From Phil1 sp964600045 (GTDB lineage Bacteria; Bacillota; Clostridia; Christensenellales; CAG-138): DNA of 23,135 nucleotides. How positions within the stretch are numbered: the stretch's first letter is position 1; every line of letters begins with the position of its first letter. The stretch spans positions 1 through 23,135 of the forward strand of contig CAZRHS010000024.1 of assembly GCA_964600045.1 (NCBI GenBank). Reading direction: 5' to 3'. This document shows, piece by piece, positions 1 to 7,681 of this stretch. The notes beneath the pieces are model-generated. The model saw nothing but the letters and a program-made list of their open reading frames with translations. It made no database searches and was not told the DNA's origin. Made by a program: the position numbers and the translations under genes.

Positions 1-3
1 CGC

Positions 4-31
4 AAAAAAGCACCTTGTTCAGGTGCTTTTT
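4..31 (-). terminator. Rho-independent terminator after tRNA-Ser
   Basis: Read on the minus strand, a 7-bp perfect stem (AGCACCT/AGGTGCT, 9-15 with 21-27) with a 5-nt loop is followed by a run of six T. It lies four bases past the encoded CCA end of the tRNA. No other terminator is visible between alaX and here, so it may end both transcripts. Confidence 0.9.
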
Positions 32-34
32 ATT

Positions 35-125
35 TGGCGCAGAGAAAGGGATTTGAACCCTTGTTACGGTTCCCCGTAAACACGATTTCCAATCGTGCGC
101 CTTCAGCCAGCTCAGCCATCTCTGC
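35..125 (-). tRNA. tRNA-Ser (anticodon GGA)
   Basis: The minus strand reads as a class II tRNA of 91 nt. The acceptor stem is GCAGAGA paired with TCTCTGC, followed by discriminator G and an encoded CCA (35-37). The anticodon stem CACGA/TCGTG encloses the loop TTGGAAA, giving anticodon GGA, which decodes UCC and UCU. The long variable arm (TTTACGG..CCGTAAC) and G discriminator are serine identity features. The T-arm GGGTTCAAATCCC is intact. No anomaly is seen. Confidence 0.97.
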
Positions 126-138
126 AAGCCGCTTAGAT

Positions 139-167
139 ATAATACACCATTTCGTTTGTCTTTGCAA
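139..167 (-). promoter_or_regulatory. sigma-A-type promoter for tRNA-Ser
   Basis: On the minus strand TTGCAA (162-167) is separated by 17 nt from TATTAT (139-144). Transcription would start near 132, only a few bases before the mature tRNA 5' end at 125. Called by eye. Confidence 0.6.
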
Positions 168-215
168 GTAAAATTTACTCATCGATCACAAAAGGTGATT
201 GCGCGGCAGTATGTT

Positions 216-1421
216 TTACCCTTTCAGCCTGCGGCAGAGGTATGCCTTAAGCTGCTCAACGCTGTCCGCGGCGCTGCCACTAAGCTTGGCACTGCCCTGC
301 GCGGAGTCGTCCCTGCCGCCGCCCTTGCCGCCAAAGAGCGCGTTTACGGCCTGTATAAGCTCGCGCATGCTCAAACCAACGTCAGTTGAGCGCGCCACAC
401 GGTAGCTTAGGTTTTCACCCTTCTGCGCAAGCACCACGGCAACAGTGCCGCCCATAGCGCAAAGCTTTTCGCAAAGGAAACCCAACTCATTCGCCTCAAG
501 CCCATCTTCAAGCGTTACCACGGCGCGTACCCCGCCGCATACCTCGGCATTTAAGCAAAGCTCGCTTGCACGGTAACCAAGCAGCATGTCCGTGCGCCTT
601 TTAAGCTCTCTCTTCAATGCGGAAAGCTCATCGCCTTGCTTTATAACCGCGTCAACGGCCTTATCAGCGCTTGTGCTGAACCTGCGGGCAATCGCGTCCA
701 TGCGCGCGCCGTCCTGCTGCATTGATTTAACGGCCCTCATGCCGCATACAAAGCTTATCCTCACGCCGCCCTTATAGTTCATGTGCGAAAGTATTTTTAA
801 TACGCCAACCTGACCCGCGCTCGGGCAATGGGTGCCGCAGCAGGTGCAGGAATCCACGCCGCCCGCGTAAACAACGGTTATCTCGCCCTTTAAGCCCTTG
901 GCCTTTTTGCGGATTTCTATGGTTTCGTATTCTTCGGGCGTAATCGTTATTGTGCGGGTTGGCTCATCGCGCTGTATTGCCTCGTTTACTTTAAGCTCAA
1001 GCTCGGCTATCTGCTCGGAAGAAAGCGGCTTATCAAAGTCCACCGTAACAACATCTTCCGCCATGTGAAAACCAACGTTTGTGCAGCCGAACATGCTGTG
1101 CGCAAGGCCGGAAAGCATGTGCTCTCCCGTGTGCTGCTGCGTGTGGTCAAGGCGCACCTGCTCGTCCGCCTTAACCTGAACGGTTTTGCCTATGTCAAGC
1201 GCCCTGTCGCAGCGGTGCCAAATTTCGCCCGCATCCTCGCGCGCGTGGGTGCAGCGCGCCGTGTCAATATATCCTGTGTCGCTCAGCTGGCCGCCGCCCT
1301 CGGGATAAATAGCCGTGCGGTCAAGCAATATGTCGAATGTGCCGTCCGCGTTGGCGCGGCAGTCCAGCACCTTGGCCTCGCACTGCGTGCAGCCGTTTTG
1401 ATGATACAGTTTAGCGGTCAT
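216..1421 (-). CDS. alaX: Alanyl-tRNA editing protein, AlaX-L type with DHHA1 domain
   Basis: This 401-aa protein is a free-standing relative of the alanyl-tRNA synthetase editing domain; such enzymes hydrolyse Ser-tRNA(Ala) or Gly-tRNA(Ala) in the cytoplasm. The zinc/editing signature is present: HTQQH (H93, H97) and, about 100 residues later, CCGTH with C194 and H198. The N-terminal IYPEGGGQLSDTG segment (residues 38-50) is the usual beta-barrel motif. The C-terminal part carries a DHHA1-like region ending in GGKGGGRDDSAQG, as in AlaRS, so this is the long class. The frame is open 12 codons further upstream, but GGAGG stands 5 nt before the ATG at 1421, which is chosen. Transcribed divergently from the peptidase gene. 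The substrate (Ser or Gly mischarged tRNA) cannot be told from sequence. Confidence 0.93.
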   Translation of the reverse strand: MTAKLYHQNGCTQCEAKVLDCRANADGTFDILLDRTAIYPEGGGQLSDTGYIDTARCTHAREDAGEIWHRCDRALDIGKTVQVKADEQVRLDHTQQHTGEHMLSGLAHSMFGCTNVGFHMAEDVVTVDFDKPLSSEQIAELELKVNEAIQRDEPTRTITITPEEYETIEIRKKAKGLKGEITVVYAGGVDSCTCCGTHCPSAGQVGVLKILSHMNYKGGVRISFVCGMRAVKSMQQDGARMDAIARRFSTSADKAVDAVIKQGDELSALKRELKRRTDMLLGYRASELCLNAEVCGGVRAVVTLEDGLEANELGFLCEKLCAMGGTVAVVLAQKGENLSYRVARSTDVGLSMRELIQAVNALFGGKGGGRDDSAQGSAKLSGSAADSVEQLKAYLCRRLKG

Positions 1422-1451
1422 GGTAGCCTCCGGGAATACGTAAAATATATT

Positions 1452-1479
1452 TTGCATTATACCATAGCCGTGATATAAA
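1452..1479 (+). promoter_or_regulatory. Promoter for the M3 oligoendopeptidase gene
   Basis: TTGCAT (1452-1457), a 16-nt spacer, then TATAAA (1474-1479). The -35 overlaps the alaX -10 and the -10 touches the alaX -35, so the two polymerases probably compete for the same DNA. Called by eye. Confidence 0.5.
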
Positions 1480-1484
1480 ATAAA
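1456..1484 (-). promoter_or_regulatory. Extended -10 promoter for alaX
   Basis: The minus strand reads TGG-TATAAT (TATAAT at 1456-1461, preceded by TGG), an extended -10 element. A weak -35, TTTATT (1479-1484), lies 17 nt upstream. It interlocks with the divergent plus-strand promoter. Confidence 0.6.
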
Positions 1485-1535
1485 GAAAAGCCGATTAAGG
1501 CGCTTTTACACAAAACACATAAAAGGAGCATGCTT

Positions 1536-3233
1536 ATGAAATTCAGCGAATATGAATACAAAAGACCGGATTTTGAACAGCTGAAGGCCGATCAGCTTAA
1601 GCTGATTGAGGAACTGAACGGCGCTGAAAGCTTTGAACAGGCGGAGAAAACCTACATGGCATCCGAAAAGCTTAACCGCAGTGTGGAAACAATGTATACG
1701 CTTGCCTCAATCCGCTTCACGCTCAATACGGCGGACGAATTCTATAAGGCGGAGCAGGAATACTGGGACGAAACCCTGCCGCTTCTTTCGGAGCTTGGCG
1801 TTAAGATGAGCGCGGCGCTGCTCGCTTCCCCCTTTAAGAATGATTTTGAAAAGAAATACGGCCAAATGCTTATAAAGAACGCGGAGCTTGCCGTAAAGAG
1901 AATGACGCCGGAGCTTGTGCCGCTTATGCAGGAAGAAAACAAGCTTGTAAGCGAATACAATGCCCTCACCGCCGGCATGAGCGTAAGCTATCAGGGCGAG
2001 GAGTGCAATAACTACGGCCTTCTTAAATTCATGGAAAGCAAGGATAGGGATATTCGCCGCGGCGCGTTCCACGCGTGGGCCGGCTGGTTTGCCGATAATG
2101 AGCAGAAGCTTGGCGATATTTACGATAAGCTTGTGCATCTTAGAAACAAAATGGGCAAGATCATGGGCTTTGATACATTCACCCCGCTTGGATACATGAA
2201 CATGGGCCGCATGGATTATACCTCAAAGGAGGTTGCCAAATACCGTGACCAGGTCGTTAAGTATATCGTGCCCGTATGTACGGAGCTTCACAAGCGCCAG
2301 GCAAAGCGCCTTGGCATAGATAAGCTCAGCTACTTTGATGAAAAGCTGCTTTTCACAAGCGGCAACGCGGACCCGATAGGCGACAGGGACTTTATGGTGG
2401 ACGCGGCGAACAAAATGTATCACGAGATGAGCAAGGAAACGGGCGAGTTCTTCGACTTTATGCGCGAGCATGAGCTGATGGACCTTGATACCCGCCCCAA
2501 TAAGGCCGTTGGCGGATACTGCACGTTTATCGCGGACTATAATTCCCCCTATATATTCTCTAACTTCAATGGTTCCGCGGCGGATGTGGGCGTGCTTACG
2601 CACGAGGCCGGCCACGCCTTTGAGGCGTTTACCGCAAGCAGCCATCAGCCTTTGGCCGAATACTGCTGGAGCACCAGCGAGGTTAACGAAATTCACTCAA
2701 TGTCCATGGAATTCTTTGCTTATCCCTGGCTGGGGCTGTTCTTTGGCGAGGGCGTTACAAAGCACCGCTACGCGCACATGATGGAAGCGCTTACGTTTAT
2801 ACCCTACGGTTGCTGCGTGGACGAATATCAGCATATAGTGTATGAAAATCCCGACCTCACGCCCGATGAGCGCACCGCCGCCTGGAAGGAGCTTGAAAAG
2901 AAGTATCTGCCCGATCGTGACTACGACGGCGTGGAGATAATGGAAAAGGGCGGATTCTGGATGCAGAAGCTGCATATATTCACGTCCCCCTTCTATTATA
3001 TCGATTACACTCTCGCCTCAATGGGCGCGTTTGAGTTCTTTGGCCGCATGCAGCAGGATAAAGAGCAGGCATGGAAGGATTATTACACGCTTTGCTGCGC
3101 CGGCGGCAGTTTGCCGTATCTTAGCCTGCTTAAGCTTGCGCATCTTTCAAATCCCTTTGAGGAAGGCACGGTGCAGCGCGCTATAGCCCCGCTTGTAAAG
3201 GCGCTTGACGAAATAGACGATATGAACCTGTAA
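1536..3233 (+). CDS. M3 family oligoendopeptidase (PepF-like zinc metallopeptidase)
   Basis: A 565-aa protein of the M3B oligoendopeptidase group, cytosolic zinc enzymes that cut short peptides. The catalytic motif HEAGH is at residues 356-360 inside LTHEAGHAFEAF. The following segment STSEVNEIHSMSMEFF should supply the third zinc ligand glutamate, as in M3B relatives. There is no signal peptide or membrane segment, and the length is normal for the clade. Two in-frame ATGs (1530 and 1536) compete. AGGAG at 1524-1528 leaves 7 nt before 1536 but only 1 nt before 1530, so 1536 is chosen. Monocistronic, ended by the terminator at 3253-3284. It probably recycles peptides; the exact specificity is unknown. 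Confidence 0.93.
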   Translation: MKFSEYEYKRPDFEQLKADQLKLIEELNGAESFEQAEKTYMASEKLNRSVETMYTLASIRFTLNTADEFYKAEQEYWDETLPLLSELGVKMSAALLASPFKNDFEKKYGQMLIKNAELAVKRMTPELVPLMQEENKLVSEYNALTAGMSVSYQGEECNNYGLLKFMESKDRDIRRGAFHAWAGWFADNEQKLGDIYDKLVHLRNKMGKIMGFDTFTPLGYMNMGRMDYTSKEVAKYRDQVVKYIVPVCTELHKRQAKRLGIDKLSYFDEKLLFTSGNADPIGDRDFMVDAANKMYHEMSKETGEFFDFMREHELMDLDTRPNKAVGGYCTFIADYNSPYIFSNFNGSAADVGVLTHEAGHAFEAFTASSHQPLAEYCWSTSEVNEIHSMSMEFFAYPWLGLFFGEGVTKHRYAHMMEALTFIPYGCCVDEYQHIVYENPDLTPDERTAAWKELEKKYLPDRDYDGVEIMEKGGFWMQKLHIFTSPFYYIDYTLASMGAFEFFGRMQQDKEQAWKDYYTLCCAGGSLPYLSLLKLAHLSNPFEEGTVQRAIAPLVKALDEIDDMNL

Positions 3234-3252
3234 AACTTATATTAAACAAAAT

Positions 3253-3284
3253 AGGAGCCGGGGGAGTTGTCCCCGGCTCCTTTG
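3253..3284. terminator. Bidirectional terminator between the peptidase gene and icd
   Basis: A GC-rich stem (GGAGCCGGGG at 3254-3263 with CCCCGGCTCC at 3271-3280) with a short loop is followed by TTT on the plus strand. On the minus strand the A-rich 3241-3253 gives a TATTTTG tract. It sits between converging genes and can end both the peptidase transcript and the eight-gene cit operon. Confidence 0.88.
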
Positions 3285-3301
3285 AGTATGCCGCGAATTA
3301 A

Positions 3302-4522
3302 TTAGGCAAGCTTAGCGGAAAGGCGCTCAGCAACCGCATCGAGGAAGCCCTCGGAGCTTACCGCGGTGGCCTTGAAGCCGGGCTCTACCAGGTTTACAAG
3401 GTCCTTTGTCATTATGCCGTCGTTAAGGGTATCGAAGCAGGCCTCTTCAAGCTTTTCACCGAACTTCACAAGCTCCGGCAGGTTGTCCAGCTCACCGCGC
3501 TTCTTGAACGCGCCGGACCAGGCGAATATGGTGGCCATGGAGTTGGTGGAGGTGGATTCACCCTTAAGGTACTTGTAGTAGTGCTTGGTAACGGTACCGT
3601 GGGCGGCCTCAAACTCATAATTTCCGTCCGGGGAAACGAGCACGGAGGTCATCATGGCAAGGGAACCGAAGGCGGTGGATACCATGTCGCTCATAACGTC
3701 GCCGTCGTAGTTCTTGCAGGCCCAGATGTAGCCGCCCTTGGAGCGGATAACGCGGGCAACGGCATCGTCTATAAGGGTGTAGAAATAGGTTATGCCAAGC
3801 TTCTCAAACTGCTCTTTGTAGCCCTTCTCAAACTCCTCTTCAAATACCTTCTTAAATTCGCCGTCGTAAATCTTGGCGATGGTATCCTTGGTGGAGAACC
3901 AAAGATCCTGCTTGGTATCTATGGCGTACTGGAAGCAGGCCTTAGCGAAGGAGCGGATGGAACTTTCCTTGTTGTGGGCGCCCTGCCATACCGCGGGTCC
4001 GTTAACCTTCTGAACGGTAAGTGTCTTCTCCTCGCCGGTAATGTCGCTCTTGTAGGTCATTGTGCAAACGCCGGGGTCGGTTGTGTACATATCAACGGAC
4101 TTGTACACGTCGCCGTAAGCGTGACGGGCGATGGTTATGGGCTTCTCCCAGTTCTTTACAACCGGCTTGATGGCGGGGATGCAAATGGGGGTACGGAACA
4201 CGGTGCCGTCAAGTATGGAGCGGATGGTGCCGTTGGGGCTCTTCCACATCTCGGTCAGCTCGGGATACTCGATCATGCGCTGCTTGTTGGGGGTGATGGT
4301 GGCGCACTTTACGCCCACGCCGTACTTCTTGTTGGCATTGGCGGCGTCTATGGTTACCTGGTCCTTGGTGGCGTTGCGGTTAAGCAGGCCCAGGTCATAG
4401 TACTCGGTTTTAAGATCAACATAGGGAAGAATCAGCTTATCCTTTATCATTTTCCAAAGGACTCGCGTCATTTCGTCGCCGTCCATCTCTACCAGCGGGG
4501 TTGTCATTTTTATCTTTTCCAT
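3302..4522 (-). CDS. icd: NADP-type isocitrate dehydrogenase, homodimeric (eukaryote-like) class
   Basis: A 406-aa enzyme of the beta-decarboxylating dehydrogenase family that oxidises isocitrate to 2-oxoglutarate and CO2, or runs in reverse. Family landmarks are the N-terminal LVEMDGDEMTRVLW, the substrate loop SPNGTIRS..DGTVFRTPI, HAYGDVYK with the catalytic-type tyrosine, and the C-terminal TKHYYKYLKGESTSTNSMATIFAWSGA, which is typical of NADP-dependent homodimeric (type II) IDH rather than the E. coli Icd type. GAGGAG stands 6 nt before the ATG. It is the last gene of the cit operon, 36 nt after the hydratase gene and just ahead of a strong terminator. It would provide NADPH and 2-oxoglutarate for glutamate synthesis. 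Cofactor preference is inferred from the subfamily. Confidence 0.95.
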   Translation of the reverse strand: MEKIKMTTPLVEMDGDEMTRVLWKMIKDKLILPYVDLKTEYYDLGLLNRNATKDQVTIDAANANKKYGVGVKCATITPNKQRMIEYPELTEMWKSPNGTIRSILDGTVFRTPICIPAIKPVVKNWEKPITIARHAYGDVYKSVDMYTTDPGVCTMTYKSDITGEEKTLTVQKVNGPAVWQGAHNKESSIRSFAKACFQYAIDTKQDLWFSTKDTIAKIYDGEFKKVFEEEFEKGYKEQFEKLGITYFYTLIDDAVARVIRSKGGYIWACKNYDGDVMSDMVSTAFGSLAMMTSVLVSPDGNYEFEAAHGTVTKHYYKYLKGESTSTNSMATIFAWSGAFKKRGELDNLPELVKFGEKLEEACFDTLNDGIMTKDLVNLVEPGFKATAVSSEGFLDAVAERLSAKLA

Positions 4523-4558
4523 GATAATCTCCTCTTTCTCTGTACTTTTTGTTTAGGC

Positions 4559-6811
4559 TTACGCTTTGCCGTAACCGGCGGCGTAGTAGTTCATCAGGCA
4601 GCCTTCCTGAAGTATAAGCTTTTCGTCCTTGGTAAGGCCCTTGCAGTAAAGGGTAATGTCGTTAATCTTGCCGTCCTTGGTTATAACCTTGGCGGGAAGC
4701 TCCTCGGTGCCTTCGCCTATGGCCTTGCGCACGCCGGGGATGTATACCCAGTCGCCGTCCTCGTAGTCAAACGCAACTTCCTTATCCATGGTGAAGGGAA
4801 CAATACCCCAGTTGATGCAGTTGGAACGATAACGCTTGGTGGCGTACTCGTAGCAGATGTTCGCGAAGCCGCCCAGAACCTTCTGGCAGGAAGCGGCCTG
4901 CTCACGCGCGGAACCGTCGCCGGGCTTGTTTGCGAATACGCAGGAGCCAACGCTGGTCTTTGCGGCATCGCCGCCAACCTTCTTAAGGGTTTCAAGCACT
5001 TCCTCGGGGGTGCTGCCGGCTTCCCTGGCCTCCTCAAGGGCACGAACGGCCTTGGCGCGGCCAACGTACTCGGGAACGCGGCGGGAGAGCGCGAACTCGG
5101 AAAGTCCTATGGGGTTGGAGCGATAGCTGGAGGTTTCGCCGGAAGGAATAAGCTCGTCGGTGGTGGTTACGGGGTCGTGTATAACGGCGCAGAGCTTAAC
5201 CAGCAAATCCTCTTCAAGGTGCGGCATCTGCGGCCAGTCCTTAATGTTCGGGCCGTAGCGAAGCTCAACGGAAGGATCGGCCTTGCCGAAGCCCTCGTAG
5301 CAGCGCTTTTCGTAAACGCTTCCGTCGTACTTATACTCAAATTCGGGTACTTCGTAATCTATATCGGTAGCGGCGGTGATAACGCCCTTGTTGGCGGCGG
5401 TAGCGGCTATGGAACGGGCGTCCATAAGGGCTACTGCGGAAATCTGGCCGTTGCCGGGCTTGCTGCCTTCGCGGTTTGCAAAGTTGCGGGTCGCGTGGCG
5501 GATGGACAGGGCATTGTTTGCGGGGGTGTCGCCTGCGCCGAAGCAGGGGCCGCAGAACGCGGGCTTAAGCACGCAGCCGGCTTCCATAAGCTTTACGGAG
5601 GTACCGTCCCTGGTTATGGCCAGGCTTATGGGGGTGGAGGAGGGGTATACGGACATATTGAAATAGCCGTTGCCTATGCTCTTGCCGTCCAGTATGGCGG
5701 CGGCCTCAACTATGTTTTCGTACATGCCGCCGGAGCAGCCAACTATAACGCCCTGGTCGCAGGTAACCTTGCCGTCCACTATGTTGCGGCGAAGGTCCAT
5801 TGTTACCTTGCCGCCAAGCTGCTTGTTGCAGTCGGCCTCAATCTTTGAAAGTATGCCTTCGGGATCAGCCTGCAGCTCCTTGATGGTGTAAGCCTTGGAG
5901 GGATGGAAGGGCAGAGCGATCATGCACTCAACCTTGGAAAGGTCAATGTGAACAACCGCGTCGTAGTAAGCGCCTTCCTCGGGCTTCATCTCGCGGAAGT
6001 CCTCGGGACGGCCGATTGTCTCATAATACTTCCTGGTAGTCGCATCGGTTTCCCAAATGGAGCTGAGGCAGGAAGTTTCGGTTGTCATAACGTCTATGCC
6101 TATGCGGTAGTCGCTGGAAAGCTCCTTAACGCCGGGGCCTACAAACTCAAGAACCTTGTTCTTTACGTCGCCGTTGGGGAAGGTTGCCGCAACAAGCGCT
6201 ATGGCAACGTCCTGGGGGCCTACGCCGCGGCGGGGCTTGCCGTCAAGATATACCATAACTACCTGGGGAGCATCAACATCGTATGTGTTGCTGAGCAGCT
6301 GCTTTGCAAGCTCGCCGCCGCCTTCGCCTATGCCCATTGTGCCGTAGCTGCCGTAGCGGGTGTGGCTGTCGGAACCCAGTATCATGGCGCCGCACTTGGC
6401 AAGGCGCTCACGGGCGTACTGGTGAATAACGGCCTGGTTGGCGGGAACGTATATTCCGCCGTATTTCTTGGCGGCGGAAAGACCAAAGGCGTGGTCATCC
6501 TCGTTGATGGTGCCGCCGACTGCGCAAAGGCTGTTGTGGCAGTTTGTCATCGCGTAGGGGATGGGGAATTCCTTCAGGCCGGAGGCCTTGGCGGTCTGAA
6601 TTATGCCAACGAAGGTAATGTCGTGGGATACGAGCGCATCAAACTTAATGCGCATCTTTTTGGGATCGGTGCCCTTGTCATGAGCGCGCATAATCTTGTA
6701 CGCCATGGTCTTTTCACGGGCCTGGTCGGGCGCCTCAACACCCTGGGCTTCGGTCGCGAATACCGGCTTGCCGCCAAGATAGTACGCGCCCTTTTTAATC
6801 ACTTCTACCAT
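4559..6811 (-). CDS. Aconitase-family hydratase, YbhJ-like
   Basis: A 750-aa, four-domain aconitase/IPM-isomerase-family protein, closest in layout and length to E. coli YbhJ. The three [4Fe-4S] cysteines are present: C359 (VGCSGG), C420 and C423 (CGPC). Also kept are SDSHT (147-151), the arginines of TRNFANR (R442, R447), a possible substrate arginine R564, and in the swivel domain GSAREQAA (633-640) with the catalytic-base serine S634 and R636. Differences from classical aconitase: the CDHL dyad segment reads CHNSL (91-95), and the second serine and the histidine of GSSREH are A635 and Q638. GGAGG lies 8 nt before the ATG. It lies between citG (45-nt gap) and icd. Citrate/isocitrate interconversion is the obvious guess from context, but the substrate is uncertain. 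Confidence 0.85.
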   Translation of the reverse strand: MVEVIKKGAYYLGGKPVFATEAQGVEAPDQAREKTMAYKIMRAHDKGTDPKKMRIKFDALVSHDITFVGIIQTAKASGLKEFPIPYAMTNCHNSLCAVGGTINEDDHAFGLSAAKKYGGIYVPANQAVIHQYARERLAKCGAMILGSDSHTRYGSYGTMGIGEGGGELAKQLLSNTYDVDAPQVVMVYLDGKPRRGVGPQDVAIALVAATFPNGDVKNKVLEFVGPGVKELSSDYRIGIDVMTTETSCLSSIWETDATTRKYYETIGRPEDFREMKPEEGAYYDAVVHIDLSKVECMIALPFHPSKAYTIKELQADPEGILSKIEADCNKQLGGKVTMDLRRNIVDGKVTCDQGVIVGCSGGMYENIVEAAAILDGKSIGNGYFNMSVYPSSTPISLAITRDGTSVKLMEAGCVLKPAFCGPCFGAGDTPANNALSIRHATRNFANREGSKPGNGQISAVALMDARSIAATAANKGVITAATDIDYEVPEFEYKYDGSVYEKRCYEGFGKADPSVELRYGPNIKDWPQMPHLEEDLLVKLCAVIHDPVTTTDELIPSGETSSYRSNPIGLSEFALSRRVPEYVGRAKAVRALEEAREAGSTPEEVLETLKKVGGDAAKTSVGSCVFANKPGDGSAREQAASCQKVLGGFANICYEYATKRYRSNCINWGIVPFTMDKEVAFDYEDGDWVYIPGVRKAIGEGTEELPAKVITKDGKINDITLYCKGLTKDEKLILQEGCLMNYYAAGYGKA

Positions 6812-6856
6812 TTGACTTTCCTCCTATTGGGATTCTTTTTTTATTTTGAAAATCAG

Positions 6857-7681
6857 TTATTTATTGTTTTTATCGCAAAGACGATAAAGAAAAATGCTTA
6901 TTGCCAGCAAGTCTGCCGATCCGCCGGGGCTTATGTGCCTGGCGATAAGAAGATCATCAAGATCCCTTGCACCTTGCAGCGAAAAATTGTTTATAAGCTT
7001 TGCGGCCTCTGCTTTCACAAGTGCGGAGCCTTCCTCACCGGCGCGGTTAAGAACGTTTGTATCCGTAACGTTTGCCATAAGCGAGAGCAGAGTCAGTATG
7101 TGCGCCTCGTTTTCGCAAAGCCCGCGGGAGAGCGCATCCCTAAGCACGGGGTAGCCGTATTGCGCAACGCTTGCGAAGCCGCTTTCGGCCTCTCCGCGAA
7201 CGCCGAACGCGCCGTACTTTTTGAATACCCTTTGGCCGTGGGTATCGCCGCTGCCGCATTCCCGGCCGCATATTCCGCGCGTCATCCTTGCGGACGCGGC
7301 ACAGAGTGAGGATACCGTTATGGGTTCATTCAGCGCTTCGGCTCTTCCTGCCGCGGCGCACAGTATGCCAAGCGAGAACAGCGCCCCTTTATGCGTATTC
7401 ACGCCGCCCGTAGCCGCGTACATGGCCTTTTCCGCCTCCATGCCCGGGGCTCTTAACGATGCGAAAACCTCCGCCTCGTCCCTGTCGGCATTATCCATGC
7501 TCGTTTGGGTCATGGCCTCAAAGTATGGCAGCAGCGCGTCCGCACTGCGAATGAACATCGCGCGGTCCATGTCGCTGTGGGCTCCTGTGTTTGCCATGTC
7601 CACCAAGCCGGGCTTTGGCGTTGCGTTAACCTCGGCGATAAGCGCGCCGTGCGCCGTAAGCGCTATATCATGCGCACTCAT
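6857..7681 (-). CDS. citG: Triphosphoribosyl-dephospho-CoA synthase
   Basis: CitG makes 2'-(5''-triphosphoribosyl)-3'-dephospho-CoA from ATP and dephospho-CoA, the precursor of the citrate lyase prosthetic group. The family hallmark ATPKPGLVDMANTGAHSDMD lies near residues 20-39. Further matches are TGGVNTHKGALFSLG and ANVTDTNVLNRAG. Length 274 aa is normal for a stand-alone CitG. The frame could open at a TTG at 7687, but GGAGG stands only 1 nt from it and 7 nt from the ATG at 7681, so 7681 is chosen. The start overlaps the citC stop by 4 nt (ATGA), implying coupled translation. It is the sixth operon gene; the nucleotide product is handed to CitX. Confidence 0.94.
   Translation of the reverse strand: MSAHDIALTAHGALIAEVNATPKPGLVDMANTGAHSDMDRAMFIRSADALLPYFEAMTQTSMDNADRDEAEVFASLRAPGMEAEKAMYAATGGVNTHKGALFSLGILCAAAGRAEALNEPITVSSLCAASARMTRGICGRECGSGDTHGQRVFKKYGAFGVRGEAESGFASVAQYGYPVLRDALSRGLCENEAHILTLLSLMANVTDTNVLNRAGEEGSALVKAEAAKLINNFSLQGARDLDDLLIARHISPGGSADLLAISIFLYRLCDKNNK

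Noticed and set aside
1490..1515. Hairpin-like AAAAGCC / GGCGCTTTT in the peptidase leader, considered as an attenuator
   Set aside because: It needs a 2-nt bulge, has a weak stem and no sustained T run, so I do not call it a terminator.
3581..5848. A 755-codon plus-strand open frame opposite icd and the hydratase
   Set aside because: It is antisense to two well-recognised enzymes and its translation is low-complexity Gly/Val/Ala-rich without any motif. Codon bias on the coding strand keeps the opposite frame open.
5903..7309. A 468-codon plus-strand open frame opposite the hydratase and citG
   Set aside because: Same antisense effect; no ribosome-binding site, and no family resemblance in the translation.
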